DNA of 64,000 bases. Origin: Variovorax sp. OV700 (GTDB taxonomy: Bacteria > Pseudomonadota > Gammaproteobacteria > Burkholderiales > Burkholderiaceae_C). Position numbers and translations under genes: made by a program. Position 1 is the first letter of the stretch; every line of letters begins with the position of its first letter. Location: the NCBI RefSeq assembly GCF_900099805.1, contig NZ_FNDR01000004.1, forward strand, positions 186,001-250,000, written 5' to 3'. Below the pieces are notes generated by a model, which ran no database searches, was not told the DNA's origin, and worked only from the letters and a program-made list of their open reading frames with translations. This document shows positions 9,532 through 18,017 of this stretch, piece by piece.

Positions 9532-9800
9532 TGAGGGACGTCTTCTTCAAGCAATTCCCCTTTCACGCCCCCCCCACAAGCACCACCATCGTGGTCGAAG
9601 CGGGCAAATGGTCCGTCCTCTCGGGCAAGGTGAACGTGGACGAAAGCACCGAACCGATGACCGTTACCTTCGACGTCGGGCAATCGGGCCAGGATGCGAT
9701 GCCCCGGGTAAGAAAACGAGACTACTCCATCTTCACCCCTGCCTTCGTGATTGCCGACCCCTTGCCCGCATCGGCATCGTTCAAGACACTCGCACCATGA
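9531..9800 (+). pseudogene. 3' part of the frameshifted lipoprotein
   Basis: Reading frame that continues the lipoprotein after the C8 tract. It contains FKQFPFHAPPTSTTIVVEAGKW and a beta-rich stretch (VNVDESTEPMTVTFDVG), ending with PASASFKTLAP. It overlaps the start of the next gene by four bases (ATGA-like coupling), which supports it being the true C-terminus of the upstream gene. As an independent gene it would need a GTG start without a ribosome-binding site. Confidence 0.5.
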
Positions 9801-10282
9801 CCCCCGAACAACTGCAAGAGCTGGCGCTGAATCTATCGAGCGTGACCCAGCACCTGCGTCGACAGAATGAGGGCGCCACGGCGCAGATTACGCAGGCCAG
9901 CCAGCAACTCGACCGAAGCGCTTTGCGTTTGTCGTCGGATGTCAACGCTGCGCATCAGCAGGGGCAAAAGAGCATGCAGCGCGAGGTGACGAACGCCGAG
10001 CAGTTCTTGCAGAAAGCGCAGAGCCAGTTGCTGACGGCCCAGAAGGCATGGCTGTGGAAGGTCTCGCTGGCGCTCCTTGCAATGGCCGTGCTGGTGGTGG
10101 GTGGCAGCAGCTATTGGGTGTGGCGCAATGCACAGGCGCTGCAGGAGATCGACTACAACCGCCAAGTCCTCGGCGCCATCGCGGCGGGCGACCTGAACCT
10201 GTGCAACCATCGCTTGTGCGCCAAGGTGGCGCCGAAGGCCGAGAAGTTTGGCGATGGCTATGTGGTGATCGGCAATCACTAA
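9797..10282 (+). CDS. Hypothetical coiled-coil protein with one membrane helix
   Basis: Unrecognised 161-residue protein. Residues 1-85 are Gln- and Ala-rich and predicted helical (TAQITQASQQLDRSALRLSSD), resembling the N-terminal coiled coil of MobB/TraM-like or phage-type membrane proteins. A single hydrophobic helix follows (about 93-114, ALLAMAVLVVGGSSYWVW). The short C-terminal domain contains two Cys (LCNHRLCAK). Its start overlaps the end of the lipoprotein frame, so the three-gene set is probably one operon. It is convergent with the amidohydrolase gene. No function assigned. Confidence 0.7.
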   Translation: MTPEQLQELALNLSSVTQHLRRQNEGATAQITQASQQLDRSALRLSSDVNAAHQQGQKSMQREVTNAEQFLQKAQSQLLTAQKAWLWKVSLALLAMAVLVVGGSSYWVWRNAQALQEIDYNRQVLGAIAAGDLNLCNHRLCAKVAPKAEKFGDGYVVIGNH

Positions 10283-10293
10283 ACACAAGCACA

Positions 10294-11169
10294 TCAGGCC
10301 GCGGTCTTGTCCAACCGCAGCAGCCTGACCGCGTTGCCCTTCAGGATCCCCGGCATCACCTCGGGCTTGAACCCGGCCGCCTCGAAGTCCTTCATCCAGC
10401 GGTCGGGCGTGATCAGCGGGTAGTCGCTGCCGAACAGGATGCGGTCTTTCAGCAGCGTGTTGGCGTACTGCACCAGCTGCTTCGGAAAATACTTGGGGCT
10501 CCAGCCCGACAGGTCGATCCACACGTTGGGCTTGTGCGTGGCCACGCTCAGCGCCTCGTCCTGCCAGGGGAAGCTGGGGTGCGCCATCACGATCTGCATG
10601 TCGGGAAAGTCGATGGCCACGTCGTCCAGGTGCATCGGGTTGCTGTACTCCAGCCGGAGCCCGCCGCCGCAGCGCATGCCCGAGCCGATGCCGCTGTGGC
10701 CCGTATGGAAGATGGCCGGCAGCTTGTACTCGGCGATCACCTCGTAGATGGGCCACGCCATCTTGTCGTAGGGGTGGAAAGCCTGCACCGTCGGGTGGAA
10801 TTTGAAGCCCTTGACGCCGTGCTCCTCGATGAGCCGGCGCGCCTCGCGGGCGCCCATCTTTCCCTTGTGCGGATCAATGCTCGCGAAGGCGATCATCATG
10901 TCGCTGTTCTTCTGCGCGGCTTCGGCAATCTCTTCGTTCGGAATACGGCGGCGGCCCATGTTCGACTCGGCATCGACCATGAACATCACGAGGCCGATCT
11001 TGCGTTCGCGGTAGTAGGCCACGCTCTCGGCAATGGTCGGCCGGCCGCTCGAGCCGAAGTATTTGTCGGCGGCGCGGTCGTATTCCTCGCCGTAGTTGTC
11101 GAACGGGTTCCAGCAGCTCACTTCGGCGTGGGTGTGGATGTCGATGGCGATCAGGTTCTGGTGGTCCAT
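10294..11169 (-). CDS. Amidohydrolase family protein (metal-dependent TIM barrel)
   Basis: Member of the amidohydrolase-2 group, which includes ACMS decarboxylase, gamma-resorcylate decarboxylase and related hydratases acting on aromatic acids or lactones. The metal motif HTH follows the first strand (IDIHTHAE, residues 10-16). Further candidate ligands are H in FKFHPT, H in AIFHTGHSG, H in VMAHPSFPW and the Asp of LFGSDYP near residue 253. Length 291 is normal. It is divergent from the CoA-catabolic operon across a 104-base gap containing an inverted repeat, so it probably belongs to the same regulon, perhaps acting on an aromatic intermediate. Substrate unknown. Confidence 0.85.
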   Translation of the reverse strand: MDHQNLIAIDIHTHAEVSCWNPFDNYGEEYDRAADKYFGSSGRPTIAESVAYYRERKIGLVMFMVDAESNMGRRRIPNEEIAEAAQKNSDMMIAFASIDPHKGKMGAREARRLIEEHGVKGFKFHPTVQAFHPYDKMAWPIYEVIAEYKLPAIFHTGHSGIGSGMRCGGGLRLEYSNPMHLDDVAIDFPDMQIVMAHPSFPWQDEALSVATHKPNVWIDLSGWSPKYFPKQLVQYANTLLKDRILFGSDYPLITPDRWMKDFEAAGFKPEVMPGILKGNAVRLLRLDKTAA

Positions 11170-11228
11170 GTCGTTGTCTCCAGTACGGGTAAGTCCCTAG
11201 GAATTGGGGCGCTCAAGTGCCTTGAATT

Positions 11229-11251
11229 GATTATTTATCATAACCATAATC
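11229..11251. promoter_or_regulatory. Inverted repeat in the divergent amidohydrolase/crotonase promoter
   Basis: The arms TTGATTAT and ATAATC(c)AA are separated by 11 bases in an AT-rich stretch (11225-11253) 22 bases before the crotonase start. The size and symmetry fit a MarR-family operator, and a marR gene closes this operon at 17511. Binding by that regulator is inference. Confidence 0.5.
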
Positions 11252-11273
11252 CAACTCACACACGAATGCAATC

Positions 11274-12047
11274 ATGACCAATCCCGATCTCCACATCGAC
11301 ATCCGCGACGAAGTTGCCATCGTTCGCCTGACGCGCGGCGCCAAGCGCAACGCGCTTTCGGACAGCCTGGTCCTTGCGCTGCGCAACACCTTCGAGACCC
11401 TGCCGTCCACGGTGCGCGCCGCGGTGCTCGACGGCGAAGGCCCGCACTTCTGCGCCGGCCTCGACCTGAGCGAGCTGAAAGAGCGCGACGCGGGCCAGGG
11501 CATGCAGCATTCGCGGCTGTGGCACAGCGCCCTCGACCTGATCCAGCACGGCCCAGTGCCGGTGATCGCGGCGCTACACGGCGCGGTGGTCGGCGGCGGC
11601 CTCGAGTTGGCAAGCGCCTGCCACATCCGCGTGGCCGACCGCAGCACCTTCTACGCGCTGCCCGAAGGCTCGCGCGGCATCTTCGTGGGCGGCGGCGGCT
11701 CGGTGCGCATTCCCAAGCTGATCGGCGTGGCCCGCATGACCGACATGATGATGACCGGCCGCGTCTACAACGCCGAGGATGGCGAGCGCGCCAACTTCGC
11801 GCAGTACCTGGTCGACGAGGGCACGGCTTTCGACAAGGCCTTCGAGCTGGCGAAGCGCGTCGCCACCAACGCGCCGCTGACCAACTACGCACTGATGCAC
11901 GCGCTGCCGCGCATTGCCGAGCAGTCGGCCGACCACGGCTTCTTTACCGAGGCGCTGATGTCCGGCATCGTGCAGAACGCGCCCGAGGCCAAGGAGCGCG
12001 TGCGCGATTTCCTCGAAGGCCGCGGCGCCAAGGTGAGCAAGGGATGA
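11274..12047 (+). CDS. Enoyl-CoA hydratase/isomerase (crotonase) family protein
   Basis: Crotonase-fold enzyme of 257 residues acting on an acyl-CoA. The oxyanion-hole segments are present (FCAGLDLSEL near residue 62 and HGAVVGGGLELA near residue 101). Both acidic residues used by hydratases are there too, one in GGGLELA and one in LPEGSRGIFVGGGGS. First gene of a plus-strand operon; its stop overlaps the CoA-ligase start (ATGA). With the feruloyl-CoA-synthetase-like ligase next to it, it could hydrate a cinnamoyl-type CoA ester, but the sequence does not prove this. Confidence 0.9.
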   Translation: MTNPDLHIDIRDEVAIVRLTRGAKRNALSDSLVLALRNTFETLPSTVRAAVLDGEGPHFCAGLDLSELKERDAGQGMQHSRLWHSALDLIQHGPVPVIAALHGAVVGGGLELASACHIRVADRSTFYALPEGSRGIFVGGGGSVRIPKLIGVARMTDMMMTGRVYNAEDGERANFAQYLVDEGTAFDKAFELAKRVATNAPLTNYALMHALPRIAEQSADHGFFTEALMSGIVQNAPEAKERVRDFLEGRGAKVSKG

Positions 12048-13897
12048 CCACGATCCGATACCGTCCGCTGGCGTTCGGCGTTACGCGCGCCGTGCTGCGC
12101 GACGGCGCGCTGGGCACGCAGTACCTGCGGGCCGAAACACCGCTCGCGCCCTACCGCGACCGCATGACCGACCGCCTGGCGCACTGGGCCGAAGCGGCGC
12201 CCGACCGCACCTTCATCGCCCGCCGCGAACGGCTGGCCGACGGCAGCACCGGCGACTGGCAGCGCGTGAGCTACGCCGAGGCGCTGCAAAAAGCCCGCAG
12301 CATCGGCCAGGCCCTCCTCGACCGCGGCCTGGATGCGGAGCGCCCGGTCGCGATCCTCAGCGAGAACGGTATCGAACATGCGCTGATGGCTCTCGGCTGC
12401 CTGTACGCCGGCGTGCCCTACTGCCCCGTGTCGCCGCCCTATTCGGTGGTGAGCCAGGACTTCGAAAAACTGCGCCACGTGCTGGACACGCTCACGCCCG
12501 GCCTGGTGTTTGCCGCCGACGCCGCGCGCTTCGGCCGCGCCATTGCCGCGGCGGTGCCTGCGGACACCGAAGTCGTGATCGCCGAAGGCACGATCGAAGG
12601 CCGCGCCGCCACGCCGTTCGATGCGCTGGCCGCCACGCCCGCAACGCCCGCCATCGATGCGGCAATGCGCGCCACCGGCCCCGACACCATCACCAAGTTT
12701 CTCTTCACCTCGGGCTCCACCAAGATGCCCAAGGCGGTGATCAACACGCACCGCATGTGGTGCGCCAACCAGCAGCAACTGCGCCAGTCGATTCCCGCGC
12801 TGGGCGAGGAGCCGCCGGTGCTGGTCGACTGGCTGCCCTGGAACCACACCTTCGGCGGCAACCACAACGTGGGCATCGTGCTGGACAACGGCGGCACGCT
12901 CTACATCGACGACGGCAAGCCCACGCCGGGCGGCATGGCCGAGACCCTGCGCAACCTGCGCGAGATCGCACCCACCATCTACTTCAACGTGCCCACCGGC
13001 TTCGAAGCCATTGCGCACGCCATGGAAACCGACGCAGTACTGCGCCGCAACCTGCTGTCTCGCGTGAAGATGTTCTTCTACTCGGGCGCCGCGCTCTCGC
13101 AGCCCGTGTGGGACAGCCTGCACAAGACGCAGGAGGCCGAGATCGGCGAACGCATCGTGATGGGCACCGGCCTGGGCATGACCGAGTCCGGCCCCTTCGC
13201 GCTCTATGTCACAGGGCCCGAGGTCAAGTCGGGCGACGTGGGCCTGCCCGCGGCCGGCATCGAACTCAAGCTGATCGAGGTCGACGGCAAGACCGAGGTG
13301 CGCTACCGCGGCCCCAACATCACGCCCGGCTACTGGCGCGCACCCGACGCCACGGCCGAGGCCTTCGACGAAGAGGGCTTCTTCTCGACTGGCGACGCGG
13401 TGAAGTGGATCGACGACAACAACATCCACCGCGGCCTGCGCTTCGACGGCCGCATTGCCGAAGACTTCAAGCTGGCCACCGGCACCTTCGTGAGCGTGGG
13501 CCCGCTGCGCGCCAAGATCATCGCGGCCGGCGCGCCCTATGTGCAAGACGCCGTGCTGACCGGCATCAACCTGAAGGAAGTCGGTGCGCTGGTCTTCCCG
13601 ACGCAGAAGGTGCGCCAGCTGGCCGGACTGCCCGCCGATGCAACGATGCAGCAGGTGCTCGAAAGCGCGCCGGTACAGGCGCACTTCCAGCAGGTGGCCA
13701 ACGAACTGGCCGCCATGGGCACCGGCAGCGCCAACCGCATCGCGCGGCTGCACCTGATGGCCGAGCCGCCCTCCATCGACAAGGGCGAAGTGACCGACAA
13801 GGGCTCCATCAACCAGCGCGCCGTGCTCAAGCACCGCGCCGAGATCGTCGAGGCGCTGCATGCCGACACCCTGCCCTTCACCCTGAAGCCCCGTTGA
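12044..13897 (+). CDS. Feruloyl-CoA synthetase-like AMP-dependent acyl-CoA ligase
   Basis: ANL-superfamily ligase (617 residues) that activates a carboxylic acid through an acyl-adenylate. The P-loop-like motif LFTSGSTKMPKAVINTH lies near residues 224-240. The WLPWNHTFGGNH segment is typical of feruloyl-CoA synthases, and GTGLGMTESGP is the A5 motif. The adenylate-binding GDAVKW and FDGRIAEDFKL segments follow. The final catalytic Lys region (DKGEVTDKGSINQRAVL) is intact. Translationally coupled to the crotonase by an ATGA overlap. A hydroxycinnamate substrate is likely from similarity; no vanillin dehydrogenase is nearby, so a beta-oxidation-like route is more plausible than the retro-aldol route. 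Confidence 0.88.
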   Translation: MTTIRYRPLAFGVTRAVLRDGALGTQYLRAETPLAPYRDRMTDRLAHWAEAAPDRTFIARRERLADGSTGDWQRVSYAEALQKARSIGQALLDRGLDAERPVAILSENGIEHALMALGCLYAGVPYCPVSPPYSVVSQDFEKLRHVLDTLTPGLVFAADAARFGRAIAAAVPADTEVVIAEGTIEGRAATPFDALAATPATPAIDAAMRATGPDTITKFLFTSGSTKMPKAVINTHRMWCANQQQLRQSIPALGEEPPVLVDWLPWNHTFGGNHNVGIVLDNGGTLYIDDGKPTPGGMAETLRNLREIAPTIYFNVPTGFEAIAHAMETDAVLRRNLLSRVKMFFYSGAALSQPVWDSLHKTQEAEIGERIVMGTGLGMTESGPFALYVTGPEVKSGDVGLPAAGIELKLIEVDGKTEVRYRGPNITPGYWRAPDATAEAFDEEGFFSTGDAVKWIDDNNIHRGLRFDGRIAEDFKLATGTFVSVGPLRAKIIAAGAPYVQDAVLTGINLKEVGALVFPTQKVRQLAGLPADATMQQVLESAPVQAHFQQVANELAAMGTGSANRIARLHLMAEPPSIDKGEVTDKGSINQRAVLKHRAEIVEALHADTLPFTLKPR

Positions 13898-13919
13898 TTC
13901 ATCCAGGAGACCACACACC

Positions 13920-14684
13920 ATGAAGATCGAAGGACAAGCCGCGCTCGTGACCGGCGGCGCATCGGGCCTGGGCGAAGCCACTGCGCGCGAACTCGCGCGG
14001 CTGGGCGCCAAGGTGGCGGTGCTTGACCGCAATGCGGAGCTCGCCGACAAGGTGGCCGCTGAAATCGGCGGCATCGCTTGCGTCTGCGACATCACCGACA
14101 CAGAGAGCGTCAACGCCGCGCTCGACAAGGCCGCTGCAGCCCACGGCCCCGCGCGCATCCTCATGAACGTGGCGGGCATCGGCAGCGCGAAGCGCATCGT
14201 CGGCAAGGACGGCAATCCGGCACCGCTCGAAGACTTCGTGCGCGTGGTCAACATCAACCTGATCGGTGGCTACAACATGGCGCGGCTGTTTGCGGCGCGC
14301 TGCGCAAAGCTCGATGCGCAGGGCAGCGGCGAGAAGGGCGTGATGCTCTTCACCGCCTCGGTCGCCGCCTTCGACGGCCAGGTGGGCCAGCAGGCCTACA
14401 GCGCCTCCAAGGGCGGCCTGGTCGGCATGACGCTGCCGATGGCGCGCGACCTGGCGCAGCACGCGATTCGCGTGTGCACCGTGGCGCCCGGCCTCTTTGC
14501 CACGCCGCTTTTGATGGAGCTGCCCGAAGCCGTGCAGCAGTCGCTGGCCGCGTCGATCCCGTTTCCGCCGCGCCTGGGCAAGCCCTCGGAGTTTGCCGAG
14601 CTGGCCTGCCACGTCGTGACCAATGGGCATTTGAACGGCGAGGTGATTCGCCTCGACGGCGCCCTGCGCATGGCACCGCGCTGA
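13920..14684 (+). CDS. SDR family oxidoreductase (3-hydroxyacyl-CoA dehydrogenase type)
   Basis: Short-chain dehydrogenase of 254 residues with the NAD-binding motif TGGASGLG (11-18), NVAG near residue 83 and the catalytic set Ser (FTASVAAF), Tyr and Lys (QAYSASKGG). It resembles type-II 3-hydroxyacyl-CoA dehydrogenases, as in the VAPGLFATPLL and PRLGKPSEFAELACHV segments. That role would follow the crotonase step in a side-chain beta-oxidation. It sits 22 bases after the ligase in the same operon, with a GGAG ribosome-binding site. Confidence 0.9.
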   Translation: MKIEGQAALVTGGASGLGEATARELARLGAKVAVLDRNAELADKVAAEIGGIACVCDITDTESVNAALDKAAAAHGPARILMNVAGIGSAKRIVGKDGNPAPLEDFVRVVNINLIGGYNMARLFAARCAKLDAQGSGEKGVMLFTASVAAFDGQVGQQAYSASKGGLVGMTLPMARDLAQHAIRVCTVAPGLFATPLLMELPEAVQQSLAASIPFPPRLGKPSEFAELACHVVTNGHLNGEVIRLDGALRMAPR

Positions 14685-14714
14685 TTTCAGCCCCAACAAC
14701 CAGGAGACAAGACC

Positions 14715-15704
14715 ATGACCAACCGACGCCAGTTCGTGACGATGCTCAGCGGCGCAGCCGCATTCAGCGCCCTGCATCCTCTTGCGGCACTCGCCCAAGC
14801 GGTGCAGCAGGCCAAGATCTATTACGGCTTTCCGGCCGGCAGCGCGGGTGACAGCGTGGCGCGCCGCGTGGCCGAAAAACTCGGCGAAACGCCTTTCTCG
14901 AAGATCAACGCGGTGGTCGAGAACAAGCCCGGCGCAGGCGGGCGCATTGCGCTCGACACGCTCAAGACCTCGCCGGCCGATGGCTCGGTGCTGTGTCTCG
15001 CGCAGGCCTCGGCCCTGTCGACCTACCCGCACATCTATACAAAACTGAGCTACGGACTCGCCGATTTCGCGCCCATCTCCATCGGCGCCGTGATGACGCA
15101 CGGCCTGGCGGTCGGCCCCATGGTGCCGGCCAGCGTGAAGACGCTGAAGGACTACATCGGCTGGGGCAAGGCCAACCCCGGCCAGGCCAGCTACGGCTCG
15201 CCGGGCGCGGGCTCCACGCCGCACTTCCTGGGGGCGCTGCTGGGCCTGAACAGCGGCACCGACCTGCGCCACGTTCCGTACCGCGGCTCGCTGCCGGCCA
15301 TCAACGACGTGGTGGGCGGGCAAATCGCCTCCAGCATGACGCCCGTAGGCGATTGCCTGCCCTTCGCCAAGGCCGGCAAGCTGCGGGTGCTCGCCACCTC
15401 GGGCGCACAGCGCCCGGCCTACCTGCCCGACGTGCCCACCTTCACCGAGCAGGGCTTTCCCGAAATCGTGGCCGACGAATGGTTCGGCTTCTTCGCACCC
15501 GCCAAGACGCCTGCCAATGTGATCGCGGCGGCGAGCACGGCAATCCAGGCAGCGCTCAAGGACAAGACCGTGGCCGAGGGCCTGCTCTCAGTCGGGCTGA
15601 TCGCCCACGGCTCCTCGCCCGAGGACATGAAGAAATCGCTCCAGGCCGAATACGAGCGCTGGGGTCCGCTGGTCAAGAAGATCGGCTTCACCGCCGAATC
15701 CTGA
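14715..15704 (+). CDS. Bug-family tripartite tricarboxylate transporter substrate-binding protein
   Basis: Periplasmic solute receptor of 329 residues. The N-terminus has a twin-arginine-like signal (NRRQFV followed by a hydrophobic stretch and cleavage near ALA-QA). The mature protein shows Bug-family hallmarks: YYGFPAGSAGDSVAR, VENKPGAGGRIALD, YGSPGAGSTPHF and VPTFTEQGFP. No TctA/TctB membrane genes are in the window, as is usual for orphan Bug receptors in this group. Its place inside the catabolic operon suggests it binds the pathway substrate or a related aromatic acid. Confidence 0.9.
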   Translation: MTNRRQFVTMLSGAAAFSALHPLAALAQAVQQAKIYYGFPAGSAGDSVARRVAEKLGETPFSKINAVVENKPGAGGRIALDTLKTSPADGSVLCLAQASALSTYPHIYTKLSYGLADFAPISIGAVMTHGLAVGPMVPASVKTLKDYIGWGKANPGQASYGSPGAGSTPHFLGALLGLNSGTDLRHVPYRGSLPAINDVVGGQIASSMTPVGDCLPFAKAGKLRVLATSGAQRPAYLPDVPTFTEQGFPEIVADEWFGFFAPAKTPANVIAAASTAIQAALKDKTVAEGLLSVGLIAHGSSPEDMKKSLQAEYERWGPLVKKIGFTAES

Positions 15705-15711
15705 TACCCCG

Positions 15712-17469
15712 ATGGACTACCGGCCCCGCCCCGAAGACCACCGCTTCATCCTGAACGCGGTGCTCGATGCACCGTCGAAACTGCGCACGCTCGCGCCCTT
15801 CGGGGAGGTCGACGAGGCGCTGCAGGGCCAGGTGCTCGAGGAAGCGGCGCGCTTCGTGGCCGAGGCGGTGGCACCGTCGAACCGTGATGGGGACGAGATC
15901 GGCTGCCGTTTCAGCCAAGGCGAAGTCACCACGCCGCCGGGCTTTCGCGAGGTCTACCAGTCTTTTGTCGATGGCGGCTGGCCCGGCTTGTCGGCTGCGC
16001 CGGAAGACGGCGGCCAAGGCCTGCCGACCGTGCTCGAAGCCATCCTCTACGAATGGCTGAGCGCAGCCAACCACGGGTTCACCATGGCGCCTGGCCTGCT
16101 GCACGGCGCCTACGCCTGCCTCAAGCACCACGGCAGCGAAGAACTTCGCGAACGCTACCTTTCGAAGCTCGCATCAGGCGAGTGGCTCGCCACCATGTGC
16201 CTCACAGAAGCTCACGCGGGCAGCGACCTGGGTCAGGTGCGCACGCGCGCCGTGCCGCAGGCCGACGGCAGCCTGCGCGTGAGCGGCGGCAAGATCTTCA
16301 TCTCCGGCGGCGAGCATGACCTGACACTGAACATCGTGCACCTGGTGCTCTGCCGCCTGCCCGATGCACCCGCGGGGCCCAAGGGCCTGTCGCTGGTGCT
16401 CGTACCCAAGGTGCTCGCCGATGGCGCGCGCAATGCGGTGCACTGCGAGCGCATCGAGGAAAAAATGGGCCTGCATGGCAGCCCGACCTGCGTCATGCGT
16501 TTCGACGAAGCCACCGGATGGCTGGTCGGCGAGCCGAGCCGCGGCCTGGCCGCGATGTTCGTGATGATGAATGCTGCGCGCCTGCACGTGGCATTGCAGG
16601 GCATCGGCCTGCTCGACGCCGCCTGCCAGAAGGCCGATGCCTACGCGACGGAACGCCGCCAGATGCGGGCGCCCGGCGCTGTGCCCGCAAGCCGCGGCAG
16701 TGAAGCCGCCGACCTGATTGCCGAACATCCGGCGGTCCGGCGCATTCTGGATACGCAGCGCGCCTGGATCGAAGGCGCACGCACGCTCGCCTACCGCAGC
16801 GCGCTGATGCTCGACGTGGCCGCGCACGACGCCGACCCCAAGGCGCGAGAACGCGCGCAGCGCTGGTGTTCGCTGGTCACGCCGGTTCTGAAGGCCGCCT
16901 GCACGCATCAGGCCTTTCATGGCGCAAGCGAATGCCTCCAGGTGTTCGGCGGCCACGGCTACGTGCGCGAATGGGGCATCGAACAGATCGTGCGCGACGC
17001 GCGCGTGACCATGATCTACGAGGGAACCAACGAGATCCAGGCCATCGACCTGCTGGTGCGCAAGGTACTGCCCGACAACGGCGCCGACATGTCGGCCGTG
17101 CTGCTCGAACTGCGCGACACGCTCGATGCCTCGCGCGAGGCCGACGCCGACGTGCAGCGCCGGCTCGCACAGCTGCGCTACCTGGGCACCACCATCGCGA
17201 TGGCCGCGCATGCCAACCCGGTGCTGCCGTACGAAGTGGCCGACGACTACCTGCGCGTGGTGATGCTCACGATGATGGCCTGGGCCTGGGCGCGCATCGA
17301 CGCGGCCGAGGCGTCAGAGGCCGAGCGTGCCGTCCGGGCCGGCCCGGCGGCGGCCTTCCGGCGCTGGGTGCTGCCCGAATTCGACATGCGTCTGGGCATC
17401 GTCAAGCGCGCCTGCGAAGGTGTTGCCATGTCGCACGACGCCGCAAAATCACCGGTGGCGGGCGGCTAG
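15712..17469 (+). CDS. Acyl-CoA dehydrogenase
   Basis: FAD-dependent acyl-CoA dehydrogenase of 585 residues, the longer form with a C-terminal extension. Visible segments include the central MCLTEAHAGSDLGQVRTRA (flavin/substrate contact), KIFISGGEHDL, MGLHGSPTCVMRFD and the C-terminal QVFGGHGYVREWGIEQIVRDARVTMIYEGTNEIQAIDL with the base-carrying YEGTNEIQ loop. It follows the Bug receptor by seven bases. In the operon it would introduce the double bond that the crotonase then hydrates. The acyl chain preference is unknown. Confidence 0.92.
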   Translation: MDYRPRPEDHRFILNAVLDAPSKLRTLAPFGEVDEALQGQVLEEAARFVAEAVAPSNRDGDEIGCRFSQGEVTTPPGFREVYQSFVDGGWPGLSAAPEDGGQGLPTVLEAILYEWLSAANHGFTMAPGLLHGAYACLKHHGSEELRERYLSKLASGEWLATMCLTEAHAGSDLGQVRTRAVPQADGSLRVSGGKIFISGGEHDLTLNIVHLVLCRLPDAPAGPKGLSLVLVPKVLADGARNAVHCERIEEKMGLHGSPTCVMRFDEATGWLVGEPSRGLAAMFVMMNAARLHVALQGIGLLDAACQKADAYATERRQMRAPGAVPASRGSEAADLIAEHPAVRRILDTQRAWIEGARTLAYRSALMLDVAAHDADPKARERAQRWCSLVTPVLKAACTHQAFHGASECLQVFGGHGYVREWGIEQIVRDARVTMIYEGTNEIQAIDLLVRKVLPDNGADMSAVLLELRDTLDASREADADVQRRLAQLRYLGTTIAMAAHANPVLPYEVADDYLRVVMLTMMAWAWARIDAAEASEAERAVRAGPAAAFRRWVLPEFDMRLGIVKRACEGVAMSHDAAKSPVAGG

Positions 17470-17510
17470 CCGATGCACCCGCGTGGCCCGGCGCGGTTAC
17501 GCTTGGGACC

Positions 17511-18002
17511 ATGCCTCGTCCCTCCAAGAACAGTTCCGCAAAAGCGGCGCCGCCTGCGGTTGCCAATACCAAGTCCGACCGGCTCGATGCCCGCGTGCTG
17601 GAAGCCCTGGTCGGCTACAACGCGCGCCGCGCCTGGCTGATCATCACAGGCGTGTTTGCCGAACGCATGGCGCCGTACGGCCTCAAACAGATCGATTTTT
17701 CGGTGCTCTCGCTGCTGGCGCACAACCCGGGCGCGACCTCGCGCCAGCTCTGCAACACGCTCGACATCCTGCCGCCCAACCTGGTGAGCCTGGTCGCCAC
17801 GCTCGACAGCCGCGGGCTCATCGAGCGCCGGCCGCACCCACATGACGGCCGCGCGGTGGGACTGCATCTCACCGAGGCGGGCGAAAAGCTGATCCGGGAG
17901 GCCGAGCAGACGGTGACGCAACTCGAGGCCGATGCCAGCGCGCGGCTCACGGCACGCGAACGCGAAACTTTGATCCGGCTGCTGCAGAAGATCTATCTGT
18001 AG
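17511..18002 (+). CDS. MarR family transcriptional regulator
   Basis: Winged-helix regulator of 163 residues. The DNA-recognition helices are visible at PGATSRQLCNTLDILPPNLVSLVATLDSRGLIERRPHPHDGRA, followed by the C-terminal dimer helix (LTEAGEKLIREAEQTV). It is the last gene of the catabolic operon, 41 bases after the acyl-CoA dehydrogenase. MarR proteins of this type commonly repress such operons and respond to the CoA thioester. The likely operator is the inverted repeat at 11229-11251. Start at the ATG giving MPRPSKNSS. Confidence 0.9.
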   Translation: MPRPSKNSSAKAAPPAVANTKSDRLDARVLEALVGYNARRAWLIITGVFAERMAPYGLKQIDFSVLSLLAHNPGATSRQLCNTLDILPPNLVSLVATLDSRGLIERRPHPHDGRAVGLHLTEAGEKLIREAEQTVTQLEADASARLTARERETLIRLLQKIYL

Positions 18003-18017
18003 TCTTGGCCGCTCCGG

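Noticed and set aside
11885..14257. 790-codon minus-strand frame opposite the CoA ligase and SDR
   Set aside because: Antisense shadow typical of high-GC DNA; the plus-strand products carry all expected motifs.
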